This document shows, piece after piece, positions 1 through 5,240 of a stretch of 5,834 bases of DNA. The position numbers were made by a program, and so were the translations under genes. Every line of letters starts with the position of its first letter. The stretch's first letter is position 1. The stretch lies in contig JBBRFH010000225.1 in assembly GCA_038224615.1 (NCBI GenBank), forward strand, positions 1 to 5,834, in the 5' to 3' direction. Source of the stretch: JBBRFH01 sp038224615. GTDB lineage: Bacteria; Planctomycetota; Phycisphaerae; Tepidisphaerales; Tepidisphaeraceae. Below the pieces are notes generated by a model. That model ran no database searches. It was not told the DNA's origin and saw nothing but the letters and a program-made list of their open reading frames with translations.

Positions 1-55
1 TGCGCGTGTTGCGCAGCGTGGCGATCTTGTTGACGTTGACGGAAAGCTTGGTCAT
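1..55 (-). CDS. pdxJ: Pyridoxine 5'-phosphate synthase, N-terminal 18 codons (partial)
   Basis: Read on the minus strand from the ATG at 55-53, this gives MTKLSVNVNKIATLRNTR, which then runs off the window. That matches the start of PdxJ, whose first beta strand carries the conserved 'VN(I/V)(N/D)(K/H)(I/V)ATLR' segment. PdxJ is a cytosolic TIM-barrel enzyme that condenses 1-deoxy-D-xylulose 5-phosphate with 3-amino-2-oxopropyl phosphate to make pyridoxine 5'-phosphate in the DXP-dependent vitamin B6 pathway. Only the first strand is visible, so active-site residues further along cannot be checked. A TAGAAT hexamer (complement of 69-74) could be a -10 box placing the transcript start very near the ATG, but no good -35 is seen. 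The next gene upstream is a broken pdxH, which fits a former B6 gene pair. Confidence 0.8.
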   Translation of the reverse strand, partial: MTKLSVNVNKIATLRNTR

Positions 56-281
56 GTGTGTCCCGCGGATTCTATTGCAGTTGGATGCAGCCGCACACCC
101 CAGTCGGATACGCATTCCAGAGGTAAAGCGCGCAACGCGGGCTCGAAAACGCCACGCTTGGGTGGGAGGGTTTCTTTTCTGTTCCTGCCGAAGCGCTGGA
201 CGAAACCCGCCACGAAATAAATCGCGACCCGAAGCCACCCGCGAAGGCGCAAGCGACGCCGCGAGCGAAACGGATCGCAAC
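56..281. other. Spacer between pdxJ and the pdxH remnant, no gene seen
   Basis: No frame here continues PdxH or resembles another protein. The missing two thirds of pdxH would be expected exactly here on the minus strand, and it is absent. The stretch includes one copy of a 19-base repeat (240-258) that recurs downstream of dnaB. Confidence 0.5.
240..258 (+). repeat. 19-base direct repeat, copy 1
   Basis: The sequence CGCGAAGGCGCAAGCGACG occurs here and again, identical and in the same orientation, at 5155-5173. Both copies lie in noncoding sequence. A 19-base exact match nearly 5 kb apart is unlikely by chance, although the GC-rich composition raises the odds. It may be a small dispersed repeat; nothing shows a function. 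Confidence 0.6.
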
Positions 282-499
282 TTATGCGATCAGTCCCGCT
301 CGGGCTTGAAGACGCCCGTGGCGTCCGCGGTCGCGAGCGTCATCGCGTTCGGCTCGCCGGGACGATTCATCTTCGCGTCCTGAAACCACCGCGCGAACTG
401 CTCGATGGCATCGGCGGCCACATCGCGCTCGTCGAGCGAACCTTTGCCGTAATCGGTGCCGAAGCACTGAACGTCACGTTGGGTATCGGAGGTGGACAT
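282..499 (-). pseudogene. pdxH: pdxH 5' fragment (pyridoxamine/pyridoxine 5'-phosphate oxidase), truncated and frameshifted
   Basis: From the ATG at 499-497 the minus strand reads MSTSDTQ followed by 'DYGKGSLDERDVAADAIEQF', then ARWF and EPNAMTLATADATG. This follows the PdxH N-terminus closely (E. coli has [22 protein letters not shown] and a later TAMVVATVDEHG). PdxH is an FMN enzyme that oxidises PNP or PMP to pyridoxal phosphate and is normally about 210-220 residues. Here the original frame stops at 290-292, after only 69 residues. A one-base shift near 320 restores a PdxH-like 'GRLQARAGLIA' (compare GxPxxRxVLLK), but that frame also stops, at 282-284. The FMN-binding and catalytic remainder is absent, so I call it a remnant. 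An alternative upstream ATG at 514-512 lies inside the adjoining repeat and is less likely. No clear ribosome site is seen. Family assignment is strong; the pseudogene call assumes a correct sequence. Confidence 0.75.
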
Positions 500-507
500 G
501 ATTCTTG

Positions 508-569
508 GTAGCACGGGCGTCTCGCCCGGGTCTTGATTTTCGCAGACACGGGCGAGACGCCCGTGCTAC
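508..569. repeat. Head-to-head palindromic repeat pair (26-bp arms, 10-base loop)
   Basis: The arms at 508-533 and 544-569 are reverse complements at 25 of 26 positions, separated by 10 bases. Each arm contains its own smaller palindrome (CGGGCG-TCT-CGCCCG in the left arm), so the unit can fold as one long hairpin or as two short ones. A diverged third copy lies at 1263-1288. It sits between the 3' end of the SGNH hydrolase gene and the start of the pdxH remnant, both on the minus strand. The architecture resembles REP/BIME elements, which are often mobilised by a transposase encoded elsewhere. It could also stop transcription of the hydrolase gene, but there is no U-tract of the usual kind. 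Confidence 0.85.
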
Positions 570-587
570 GGGAATGCACATTCCCGC

Positions 588-1238
588 TTAGCACCACTGA
601 AAACCGATCGCATCCAGAAACGCCTTCGCGATGATCATATGCCCCGTCTGGTTCGGGTGGACACGGTCCCATGCGAGTGCGGCGGAGTGGCAGTGCTGGA
701 GCGCTGCGTTGAACGCGGCCTGGGTGTCGACGAAAAGCGCATCGTGCTTCTTCGCGAGCTTGCGGACGATCGCTCCGTACTCGTCCATCCGCGCCCGCAT
801 CGGGTCCGCGGGGTTGGACTCGACGAAGAACGGCGTCATCAGAACCAGTCCCTTGAGCATCGGGCGGGTCTCGGCCAGCAGTTCGTCGTAGGTGCGCTCG
901 TAAATGTCGGGCAGGACGTGCCCTTCGGTGATCTTCGGGATATCGAACTGCCGCCAGACGTCGTTGGTGCCGATCATGACGCTCAGCCAGTCGGGCTTGA
1001 GATCGAGCACATCGGTCTGCCAGCGATTCTTCAGATTGAGGACATTGTCGCCGCTGGAACCGACGTTGACGACGCGGATCGCCAGTTCCGGGTAGACCGT
1101 GTTGAGCAGCGCGTCGACGAAGGTGACGTACCCCTTGCCGAGCGGATCGAAGAGCCCTTCTGCGATCGGGCGGACCCGGCCGCAGTCGGTGATGGAGTCG
1201 CCGATGAAAACGAGCTTCTGTGCTTTGCTGATTCGCAT
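588..1238 (-). CDS. SGNH/GDSL-family hydrolase (probable esterase or acetylesterase)
   Basis: The protein is 216 residues from the ATG at 1238-1236. Block I is 'KLVFIGDSITDCGR' with the nucleophilic Ser15. Block II is 'NVGSSGDNVLNL' around residues 58-69, with a candidate oxyanion Gly. Block III is 'IGTNDVW' with Asn92. Block V is 'DRVHPNQTGH' with Asp191 and His194. All catalytic residues of the SGNH superfamily are present and the length fits compact single-domain members. Such enzymes hydrolyse carboxylic esters, often acetyl groups on carbohydrates, but the substrate cannot be read from sequence. No signal peptide or membrane segment is seen, so it is probably cytosolic. The frame is open upstream to an ATG at 1328, but that extension reads through a palindromic repeat and lacks family similarity. 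No strong Shine-Dalgarno sequence precedes 1238. The gene is bracketed by repeats at 508-569 and 1263-1288. Confidence 0.9.
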   Translation of the reverse strand: MRISKAQKLVFIGDSITDCGRVRPIAEGLFDPLGKGYVTFVDALLNTVYPELAIRVVNVGSSGDNVLNLKNRWQTDVLDLKPDWLSVMIGTNDVWRQFDIPKITEGHVLPDIYERTYDELLAETRPMLKGLVLMTPFFVESNPADPMRARMDEYGAIVRKLAKKHDALFVDTQAAFNAALQHCHSAALAWDRVHPNQTGHMIIAKAFLDAIGFQWC

Positions 1239-1262
1239 AGGGAGTGTTTGGGTCTGAGTGTC

Positions 1263-1288
1263 GTGGCACGGGTTTACTGCCCGTGTCT
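1263..1288 (-). repeat. Third copy of the palindromic repeat family, upstream of the SGNH hydrolase gene
   Basis: On the minus strand this reads AGACACGGGC, six variable bases (AGTAAA), CCCGTG, then CCAC. The arm at 544-569 reads AGACACGGGC, GAGACG, CCCGTG, CTAC. Outside the central six bases the two differ at only one position. The core CACGGG/CCCGTG (1267-1272 and 1280-1285) is a 6-bp inverted repeat with a 7-base loop. It lies 25 bases or more upstream of the hydrolase start codon, in its probable leader or promoter region. Confidence 0.7.
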
Positions 1289-1344
1289 TTCCGAGCATAC
1301 CGCAGAGCAGACACAGGTTGGAAACCATTAGTGTCCGGCTTCAC

Positions 1345-1616
1345 CCGACCATCATGGCCGGATCGTGTCGGTTTTTCAGCCTGCTTCGAGCGTGGGTTAG
1401 CACGACAACGCGGGTTACTCTCGCTTGTGGGGCGGGATACAACACCGGCAGGCGGCGAGTTTGCCGCCTCGGTCCAGCAGTTGTTGCGTGCGTCGGCCGC
1501 GATGTGCGTTTCGAGCGTTGTGATTGCTAATCTGCGTACGCACCACCTGCTCCCGCAAGATCTGCCCTGGACGCTCGTGCGCGAGCAGTTGGTGAGCGAA
1601 GCGAGCTGAAGATATC
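1345..1616. other. About 270 bases with no recognisable gene
   Basis: Several frames are open for 60-120 codons, as expected at this GC content, but none resembles a family I know. A 7-bp inverted repeat, AGGCGGC at 1450-1456 and GCCGCCT at 1463-1469, is present without a following T-run. The stretch lies upstream of the integrase remnant and may be decayed mobile-element DNA. Confidence 0.4.
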
Positions 1617-2158
1617 ATGACGCCAATGCCGTCAAGCACTCGCCGTCCGCGTATCCTCCTGCGCTCCTCGTGGCAGGTGGTGAACATCGGCGAAGCCCTG
1701 CGGGCTCACGACACGGCAGCAGCAACACCGGATGCGAATCGCCGCAATCTGAGGACGCAGATTCGCCGGCTCATCATCCGTGCAGGTCTCGCACCGTGGG
1801 TGAAGCCCTGGCAAAACATGCGATCGACCCGCGAGACTGAATTGGTCGAGCAACTCGGAATCAAGGACGCGTCCGCGATCATCGGCAACACCGAAAAGGT
1901 GGCGTTGCAGCACTACGTCCAACTCCGCCCGGACTTGCTCTCTCTAAGGCGATAATCAAGACCCGAGAGGCGGCGCAAAAACAGGCGCACAATGTGGCGG
2001 TAGCCGACGGAAACGAGGGGAATTGCCCGAAGGGGAGCCAAGGCGAGAATGCAGAAAGCCTCGAAGAAATCAGCACGATTCCGGCGTTTGCCGATTCATG
2101 CCGCGATCTTCAAGGCGATTCAGTGGGAGCGGAAGGATTCGAACCTTCGAAGGCATAA
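1617..2158 (+). pseudogene. Tyrosine recombinase (integrase) C-terminal remnant, frameshifted, running into tRNA-Tyr
   Basis: Similarity begins near 1731 with 'NLRTQIRRLIIRAGLAPW', followed by 'KPWQNMRSTRETELVEQLGI' and 'IGNTEKVALQHYVQLRPD'. This is the catalytic end of a phage-type tyrosine recombinase. It includes an Arg (codon 1821-1823) in the HxxR-like segment, a GNT segment, and the nucleophilic Tyr (codon 1914-1916) after His. The frame stops at 1953-1955. In the -1 frame from about 1930 a longer tail continues (GLALSKAIIKTREAAQKQ, later AEGFEPSKA) and stops at 2156-2158, inside the tRNA gene. Tails ending in 'GFEPS/GFEPP' are typical of integrases whose 3' end is fused to a tRNA-derived attachment site. 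The N-terminal arm-binding and core domains are missing: a full enzyme is about 300-400 residues, and about 75 conserved residues plus the tail remain. The ATG at 1617 is only the first Met of the open frame. Confidence 0.7.
2124..2158. other. Probable attachment site: tRNA-Tyr 3' end shared with integrase tail
   Basis: The 3' part of tRNA-Tyr (acceptor strand and T arm, complement of 2124-2158) also encodes the last residues of the integrase tail (GAEGFEPSKA, then stop). Integrative elements commonly recombine at the 3' end of tRNA genes and restore an intact tRNA, with int adjacent. The tRNA here is intact. No second copy of this segment was seen elsewhere in the window, so the other att end is either outside it or lost. 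The exact crossover cannot be placed. Confidence 0.45.
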
Positions 2159-2206
2159 GCCATCAGATTTACAGTCTGACCCGTTTGACCACTTCGGTAC
2201 ACTCCC
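2124..2206 (-). tRNA. tRNA-Tyr (anticodon GTA)
   Basis: On the minus strand the 83-base molecule folds with a 7-bp acceptor stem (GGGAGTG with CGCTCCC, one G-U pair) and discriminator A at 2124. The D arm begins CCGAAGTGG. The anticodon stem is TCAGA/TCTGA around loop CTGTAAA, with anticodon GTA at 2172-2170. The long class II variable arm is GGC-TTAT-GCC, and the T arm is GAAGG-TTCGAAT-CCTTC. Long variable arms are confined to Leu, Ser and Tyr tRNAs in bacteria, which agrees with the anticodon. CCA is not encoded (CTG follows the discriminator), so it would be added after transcription. The 3' end overlaps the tail of the convergent integrase remnant. Confidence 0.97.
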
Positions 2207-2249
2207 GGGATTTTGTCGCCGCACACGCGGTTGCGAGGGCGGGTTGGGG

Positions 2250-2278
2250 AAGATGTCACAAGTTGATCCGGCTGTCAA
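2250..2278 (-). promoter_or_regulatory. Candidate sigma70-type promoter for tRNA-Tyr
   Basis: On the minus strand a perfect TTGACA (complement of 2273-2278) is followed, after exactly 17 bases, by CATCTT (complement of 2250-2255), a weak 3-of-6 match to TATAAT. Transcription would start near 2243, giving a leader of about 37 bases before the mature tRNA 5' end at 2206. Position, orientation and spacing all fit; the -10 is poor. Confidence 0.5.
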
Positions 2279-2510
2279 CTCTGTGGCAAGGGTGGACAGA
2301 TTCGCACGGGATTTGCGTGCCCGGCGCGGCTTATCAACAGGTCGGTTGTGTACAGCCGGTGGACGACGCGCCGCCGGCGCAGGAATCGCGTGATCGGGGC
2401 GTTGATCGCGATACAGTAACGCCGTCGTTGGGCCTGCGCGGGAGAAATTCCGGGGCCCAAGCCAACTTCCTTCGCGCACGGCGGACCGCCGACAGCGATC
2501 ACGGAGGTCA

Positions 2511-2541
2511 TCACAGGGATCTGAAGGATCAAGCCCTGTGA
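2511..2541. repeat. Perfect 8-bp inverted repeat upstream of dnaB
   Basis: TCACAGGG (2511-2518) and CCCTGTGA (2534-2541) are exact reverse complements around a 15-base spacer. They lie about 145 bases upstream of the dnaB start. No T-run follows on the plus strand, so it is not an obvious terminator. It could be an operator or a leader hairpin. The TCACA and TGTGA halves are in the opposite order to a CRP site. Confidence 0.5.
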
Positions 2542-2670
2542 CCGCTGTGGCGTCCCCGTGCGTGAGGGCCTTTTCGTCGGCGCATTTCAAGCGATCGATT
2601 CAGGCTGTTGTTTGGGAAATGGTCAGGGTAGACTTCAGGCCTTAACGCGCCGCAACGCGGGCGCGCCATG

Positions 2671-2678
2671 GAAGGTGA
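2671..2678 (+). promoter_or_regulatory. Ribosome binding site that selects the dnaB start at 2686
   Basis: GAAGGTGA lies 7 bases upstream of the ATG at 2686-2688 and resembles the Shine-Dalgarno core AAGGAGG. The in-frame ATG at 2668 has only GC-rich sequence (CGCGGGCGCGCC) before it, so 2686 is the better start. It would give MSEPLRIGEAV as the N-terminus. Confidence 0.6.
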
Positions 2679-2685
2679 AATCGCG

Positions 2686-5091
2686 ATGTCCGAACCGCTC
2701 CGAATCGGCGAAGCCGTTAATCAATTCGACAAGATCCCGCCGCACTCGATCATCGGCGAGCAGTGCCTGATCGCCTCGATGATGCTCGACAAGGATCTCG
2801 TCGGCCAAGTGCTGGCGATGGTCGATCGCGAGGCGTTCTACCTCGAAGATCACAAGATCATCTACGCGATCATCCTGCACCTCTACGAGGGCAACCGCCC
2901 CGTGGACGCGGTCATCCTGCGCGAAGAGCTCCTGAAGCGCAATGTGCTCGACCAGATCGGCGGGACGGCGTACCTGGCGGAGATCCTCAACACCGTTCCC
3001 AGTTCCGCCAACGGCATGCACTACGCCGCGATCGTGCGGGACAAGTTCCTGCTGCGCGGGCTGATCAGCGCCAGCAATGAGGCCATCGCCGAGGCCTACG
3101 CGCCGCACGAGAGCGTCGAGCAGATCGTCGACCGCGCGGAGAAGCGTGTCTTCGAGATCGCCAACAAGAAGATCGGTTCGGCCGTCTCGCCGCTGGGCGA
3201 GGTGGCGATGGAAGTCTACGAGATGCTCGAAGGCTCCGGCCGCAGAGGCCTGGAGACCGGCTTCTACGAACTCGACGACATGCTCAACGGCCTGCAGCCG
3301 GGCGAGATGATCATCGTCGCGGCGCGGCCGTCGATGGGCAAGGCGCAGCCGCTGGACGCGCAAGTGCTGACCACGACCGGATTCCGCGCAATGGGTTCGC
3401 TGCGCCTCGGCGACGAACTCGCCTCGGTCGACGGCGCGCCGTCCACCGTCGTCGGCATCTATCCGCAAGGCGTGCGACAGGTCTACCGGATCACCCTCGC
3501 CGACGGCCGATCGACCGAGTGCTGCGCCGAGCATTTGTGGTGCGTAAACTACCGCGGCTGGGACGCGCCGCGCGTCGTCTCGGCCGCCAAACTGATGGCG
3601 ATGCTGCAACGCCGTCGGTATCAGAATCGACTCTGGATCGAGCAATTCACCGGCGAGTTTGGCGCCGACGAGCATCTGCCGGTCGATCCATGGCTGCTCG
3701 GACTGTTGCTCGGCGATGGTGCGCTCGGAGGAACCTCGCTGCGATTCTCATCAGCAGACGAAGAGACGATCGATCGTGTCCGGGTTTCGGTCGGCGACGA
3801 AATGGCGGTCACCCACGCCGGAAACTACGACTATCGGATCGTTCAACGCGCCGGCGCGAGCCAGGCAGGCACGCAGGGCGTCGTCGCCAATCCGGTCTCC
3901 AAGGCACTGAAGTCCCTCGGCCTGTGGAACAAGACGGCGGCCCACAAATTTATTCCGGGGTCGTACCTTGCCGCAAGCCGGGCGTCACGCGCCAGCCTGC
4001 TTGCCGGGCTGCTCGATAGCGACGGATGGGTTGAACGCTTCGGGGCGATTCGCTTCTGCTCGTGCAGCATCCAACTCGCCAAGGATGTCGTCTCGCTCTC
4101 GCGTTCGCTCGGCGGAACCGCATCGTTCTTCCCGAAGAAAACGACGTACACCTATAAAGGCCAGCGCAAATCGGGCCAGCCATCGTTCGTGTGCAACCTC
4201 CAGTTTACCGACGCATCGAACGCCGTGCTGCTCAAGCACAAGCTCGAACGGCTGAAGGCGGTCCCACGACAGCGCCAGCGGCGGCTGAACATCGTCTCGA
4301 TCGCGCCCACGCGCACGACAGAGACGCAGTGCATCGCCGTCAGCCATCCGGCGCACCTGTACGTCACCGACGACTACATCGTCACGCACAACACCGCCTT
4401 CGCGATGAACCTCATCGAGGCGATGGCCAGCGCCAATCATCCCTGCGCCGTCTTCAGCCTGGAAATGAGCAAGCAGCAACTCGCGCAGCGCATGATGTGC
4501 TCGCGGGCGCAGATCGATGCGCAGCGGGTCCGCAAGGGGCTGCTCAGCGCGCAGGAGTATCAGCGCCTGGCGATGATGGTGAACGAGATGAACAAGATGC
4601 CGGTGTGGGTCGACGACGCCCCCGGCCTCACGCCGCTGGAGCTGCGCGCCAAGTGCCGGCGCCTCAAACAGCAGCACGACATCAAGGCCATCATGATCGA
4701 CTACATGCAGCTCATGGATAACCCCGGCATCGAAAGTCGCCAGCAGCAGATCAGCGAAATCAGCCGTGCGATCAAGTCGGTCGCCCGCGAGTTGAGCGTG
4801 CCGGTGATCGCGCTAAGCCAGCTAAATCGCGCCAGCGAAGGCCGCGACGGACACCGCCCGCGCATGAGCGACCTGCGTGAATCCGGCTCGATCGAACAGG
4901 ACGCCGACGTCATCGCTTTGCTGCATCGCGAAGACTACTACCGCCAATCCGAGCCCGACTTCATCCCCGACAACGTCGCCGAGATCATCATCGCCAAGCA
5001 ACGTAACGGCCCGACGGGAACGGTGAAGCTGACGTTCGATAACAAGACGACCACGTTTAAGAATCTGGCGAGCCAGGTGGACGCGATTTAG
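2686..5091 (+). CDS. dnaB: Replicative DNA helicase DnaB, precursor containing a P-loop intein
   Basis: DnaB is the hexameric 5'-3' helicase that unwinds DNA at the fork and recruits primase. The precursor is 801 residues (807 from the alternative ATG at 2668). Residues 1-219 and 570-801 are the exteins and join to a 451-residue helicase, the normal size. The N-terminal domain starts 'PPHSIIGEQCLIASMMLDKD'. The RecA-like domain has Walker A 'AARPSMGK' (212-219) completed by T570 only after splicing, 'SLEMSKQQL' with Glu593, and Walker B 'IMIDYMQLM' with Asp672. It also has 'ALSQLNRASEGR', 'SDLRESGSIEQDAD' and the finger segment 'AKQRNGPTG' (Lys771, Arg773). All helicase motifs are intact. In the precursor the P-loop is split, so unspliced protein should be unable to bind ATP. 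The gene appears monocistronic, with divergent or unrelated neighbours. Confidence 0.97.
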   Translation: MSEPLRIGEAVNQFDKIPPHSIIGEQCLIASMMLDKDLVGQVLAMVDREAFYLEDHKIIYAIILHLYEGNRPVDAVILREELLKRNVLDQIGGTAYLAEILNTVPSSANGMHYAAIVRDKFLLRGLISASNEAIAEAYAPHESVEQIVDRAEKRVFEIANKKIGSAVSPLGEVAMEVYEMLEGSGRRGLETGFYELDDMLNGLQPGEMIIVAARPSMGKAQPLDAQVLTTTGFRAMGSLRLGDELASVDGAPSTVVGIYPQGVRQVYRITLADGRSTECCAEHLWCVNYRGWDAPRVVSAAKLMAMLQRRRYQNRLWIEQFTGEFGADEHLPVDPWLLGLLLGDGALGGTSLRFSSADEETIDRVRVSVGDEMAVTHAGNYDYRIVQRAGASQAGTQGVVANPVSKALKSLGLWNKTAAHKFIPGSYLAASRASRASLLAGLLDSDGWVERFGAIRFCSCSIQLAKDVVSLSRSLGGTASFFPKKTTYTYKGQRKSGQPSFVCNLQFTDASNAVLLKHKLERLKAVPRQRQRRLNIVSIAPTRTTETQCIAVSHPAHLYVTDDYIVTHNTAFAMNLIEAMASANHPCAVFSLEMSKQQLAQRMMCSRAQIDAQRVRKGLLSAQEYQRLAMMVNEMNKMPVWVDDAPGLTPLELRAKCRRLKQQHDIKAIMIDYMQLMDNPGIESRQQQISEISRAIKSVARELSVPVIALSQLNRASEGRDGHRPRMSDLRESGSIEQDADVIALLHREDYYRQSEPDFIPDNVAEIIIAKQRNGPTGTVKLTFDNKTTTFKNLASQVDAI
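3343..4392 (+). mobile_element. Class 3 DnaB intein with LAGLIDADG homing endonuclease (350 residues)
   Basis: The intein lies in frame between Lys of GK and Thr of the Walker A motif. Intein residue 1 is Ala (AQPLDAQVLTTTG), so the usual Cys/Ser nucleophile is missing. Block B is 'GRSTECCAEHLW', with His64 (B:10) and Trp66 (B:12). Block F is 'QCIAVSHPAHLYVTDDYIV', with Cys330 at F:4. Block G ends in Thr348-His349-Asn350, and the +1 extein residue is Thr. Trp, Cys and Thr at these places form the WCT signature of class 3 inteins, in which the block F Cys attacks first to form a branched intermediate. The endonuclease is complete by motif: block C 'WLLGLLLGDG' (117-126, Asp125), block D 'KFIP' (202-205), block E 'LLAGLLDSDG' (219-228, Asp227) and block H around 245-258. 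It is probably able both to splice and to home. Mycobacterial DnaB carries a class 3 intein at the same P-loop site (DnaBi1). Confidence 0.93.
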
Positions 5092-5109
5092 TTTGCATGC
5101 TTTGACGAT

Positions 5110-5132
5110 GCCCCGCCCGCCTCGGGGGCTTT
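5110..5132 (+). terminator. Possible intrinsic terminator of dnaB
   Basis: GCCCC (5110-5114) and GGGGC (5125-5129) pair around a 10-base loop, 18 bases after the dnaB stop, and are followed by TTT and then GCACAAAAA. Position and GC stem fit a terminator, but the T-tract is only three bases, so efficiency is doubtful. Confidence 0.4.
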
Positions 5133-5154
5133 GCACAAAAAGTTCGGTTTCCGT

Positions 5155-5173
5155 CGCGAAGGCGCAAGCGACG
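5155..5173 (+). repeat. 19-base direct repeat, copy 2
   Basis: Identical to 240-258. This copy is preceded by GT, so that CGTCGC (5152-5157) and GCGACG (5168-5173) also form a 6-bp inverted repeat around ten bases. It lies just beyond the possible dnaB terminator. Confidence 0.6.
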
Positions 5174-5240
5174 ACCGCCTTGGAATGCGGCAACACGTAG
5201 TCGCGTGCGTCTTCGCGGGCTTATTCGGGCAATGTCCGTA

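Larger units (their letters stand above)
2207..2667. other. Divergent intergenic region between tRNA-Tyr and dnaB, with four potential hairpins
   Basis: No protein-coding frame here resembles a known family. Besides the tRNA promoter, the stretch holds four inverted repeats in a row: CGGTTG/CAGCCG (2343-2358, 4-base loop); a bulged CGC-GATC/GATC-GCG stem (2387-2410); TTGGGCC/GGCCCAA (2428-2460, 19-base loop); and TCACAGGG/CCCTGTGA (2511-2541). A 13-base palindrome CGGCGG-A-CCGCCG lies at 2479-2491. The region must contain the dnaB promoter unless dnaB is read from further upstream, but I see no convincing -35/-10 pair for it. Confidence 0.5.

Noticed and set aside
367..1344. Minus-strand open frame of 325 codons over the SGNH hydrolase
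   Set aside because: It is an out-of-frame shadow of the hydrolase gene, Arg- and Pro-rich, and reads through palindromic repeats at both ends.
1244..1609. Plus-strand open frame of 121 codons upstream of the integrase remnant
   Set aside because: Its start is translated repeat (TGLLPVSF, DTGWKPL) and the rest resembles no known family.
2331..2339. DnaA box-like TTATCAACA, suggesting an origin near dnaB
   Set aside because: Only a single near match (8 of 9 to TTATCCACA) was seen, with no cluster of boxes or AT-rich unwinding element.
2120..2590. Minus-strand open frame of 156 codons across tRNA-Tyr
   Set aside because: It reads straight through the tRNA and the hairpin-rich spacer; its end (SDGLCLRRFESFRSH) is translated tRNA.
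2668..2685. ATG at 2668 as the dnaB start (six extra residues)
   Set aside because: There is no ribosome site before 2668, whereas GAAGGTGA is well placed for the ATG at 2686. It cannot be fully excluded.
2635..3675. Minus-strand open frame of 346 codons opposite dnaB
   Set aside because: It is the antisense shadow of a certain dnaB gene in GC-rich DNA, with low-complexity composition and no family resemblance.
3343..4392. Insertion in dnaB as a disabling mutation or group I intron
   Set aside because: The insert is in frame without stops and has all splicing blocks, so it acts at the protein level.
3985..4677. Minus-strand open frame of 230 codons opposite the intein and C-extein
   Set aside because: It is an antisense shadow spanning the intein boundary, with no recognisable motif.
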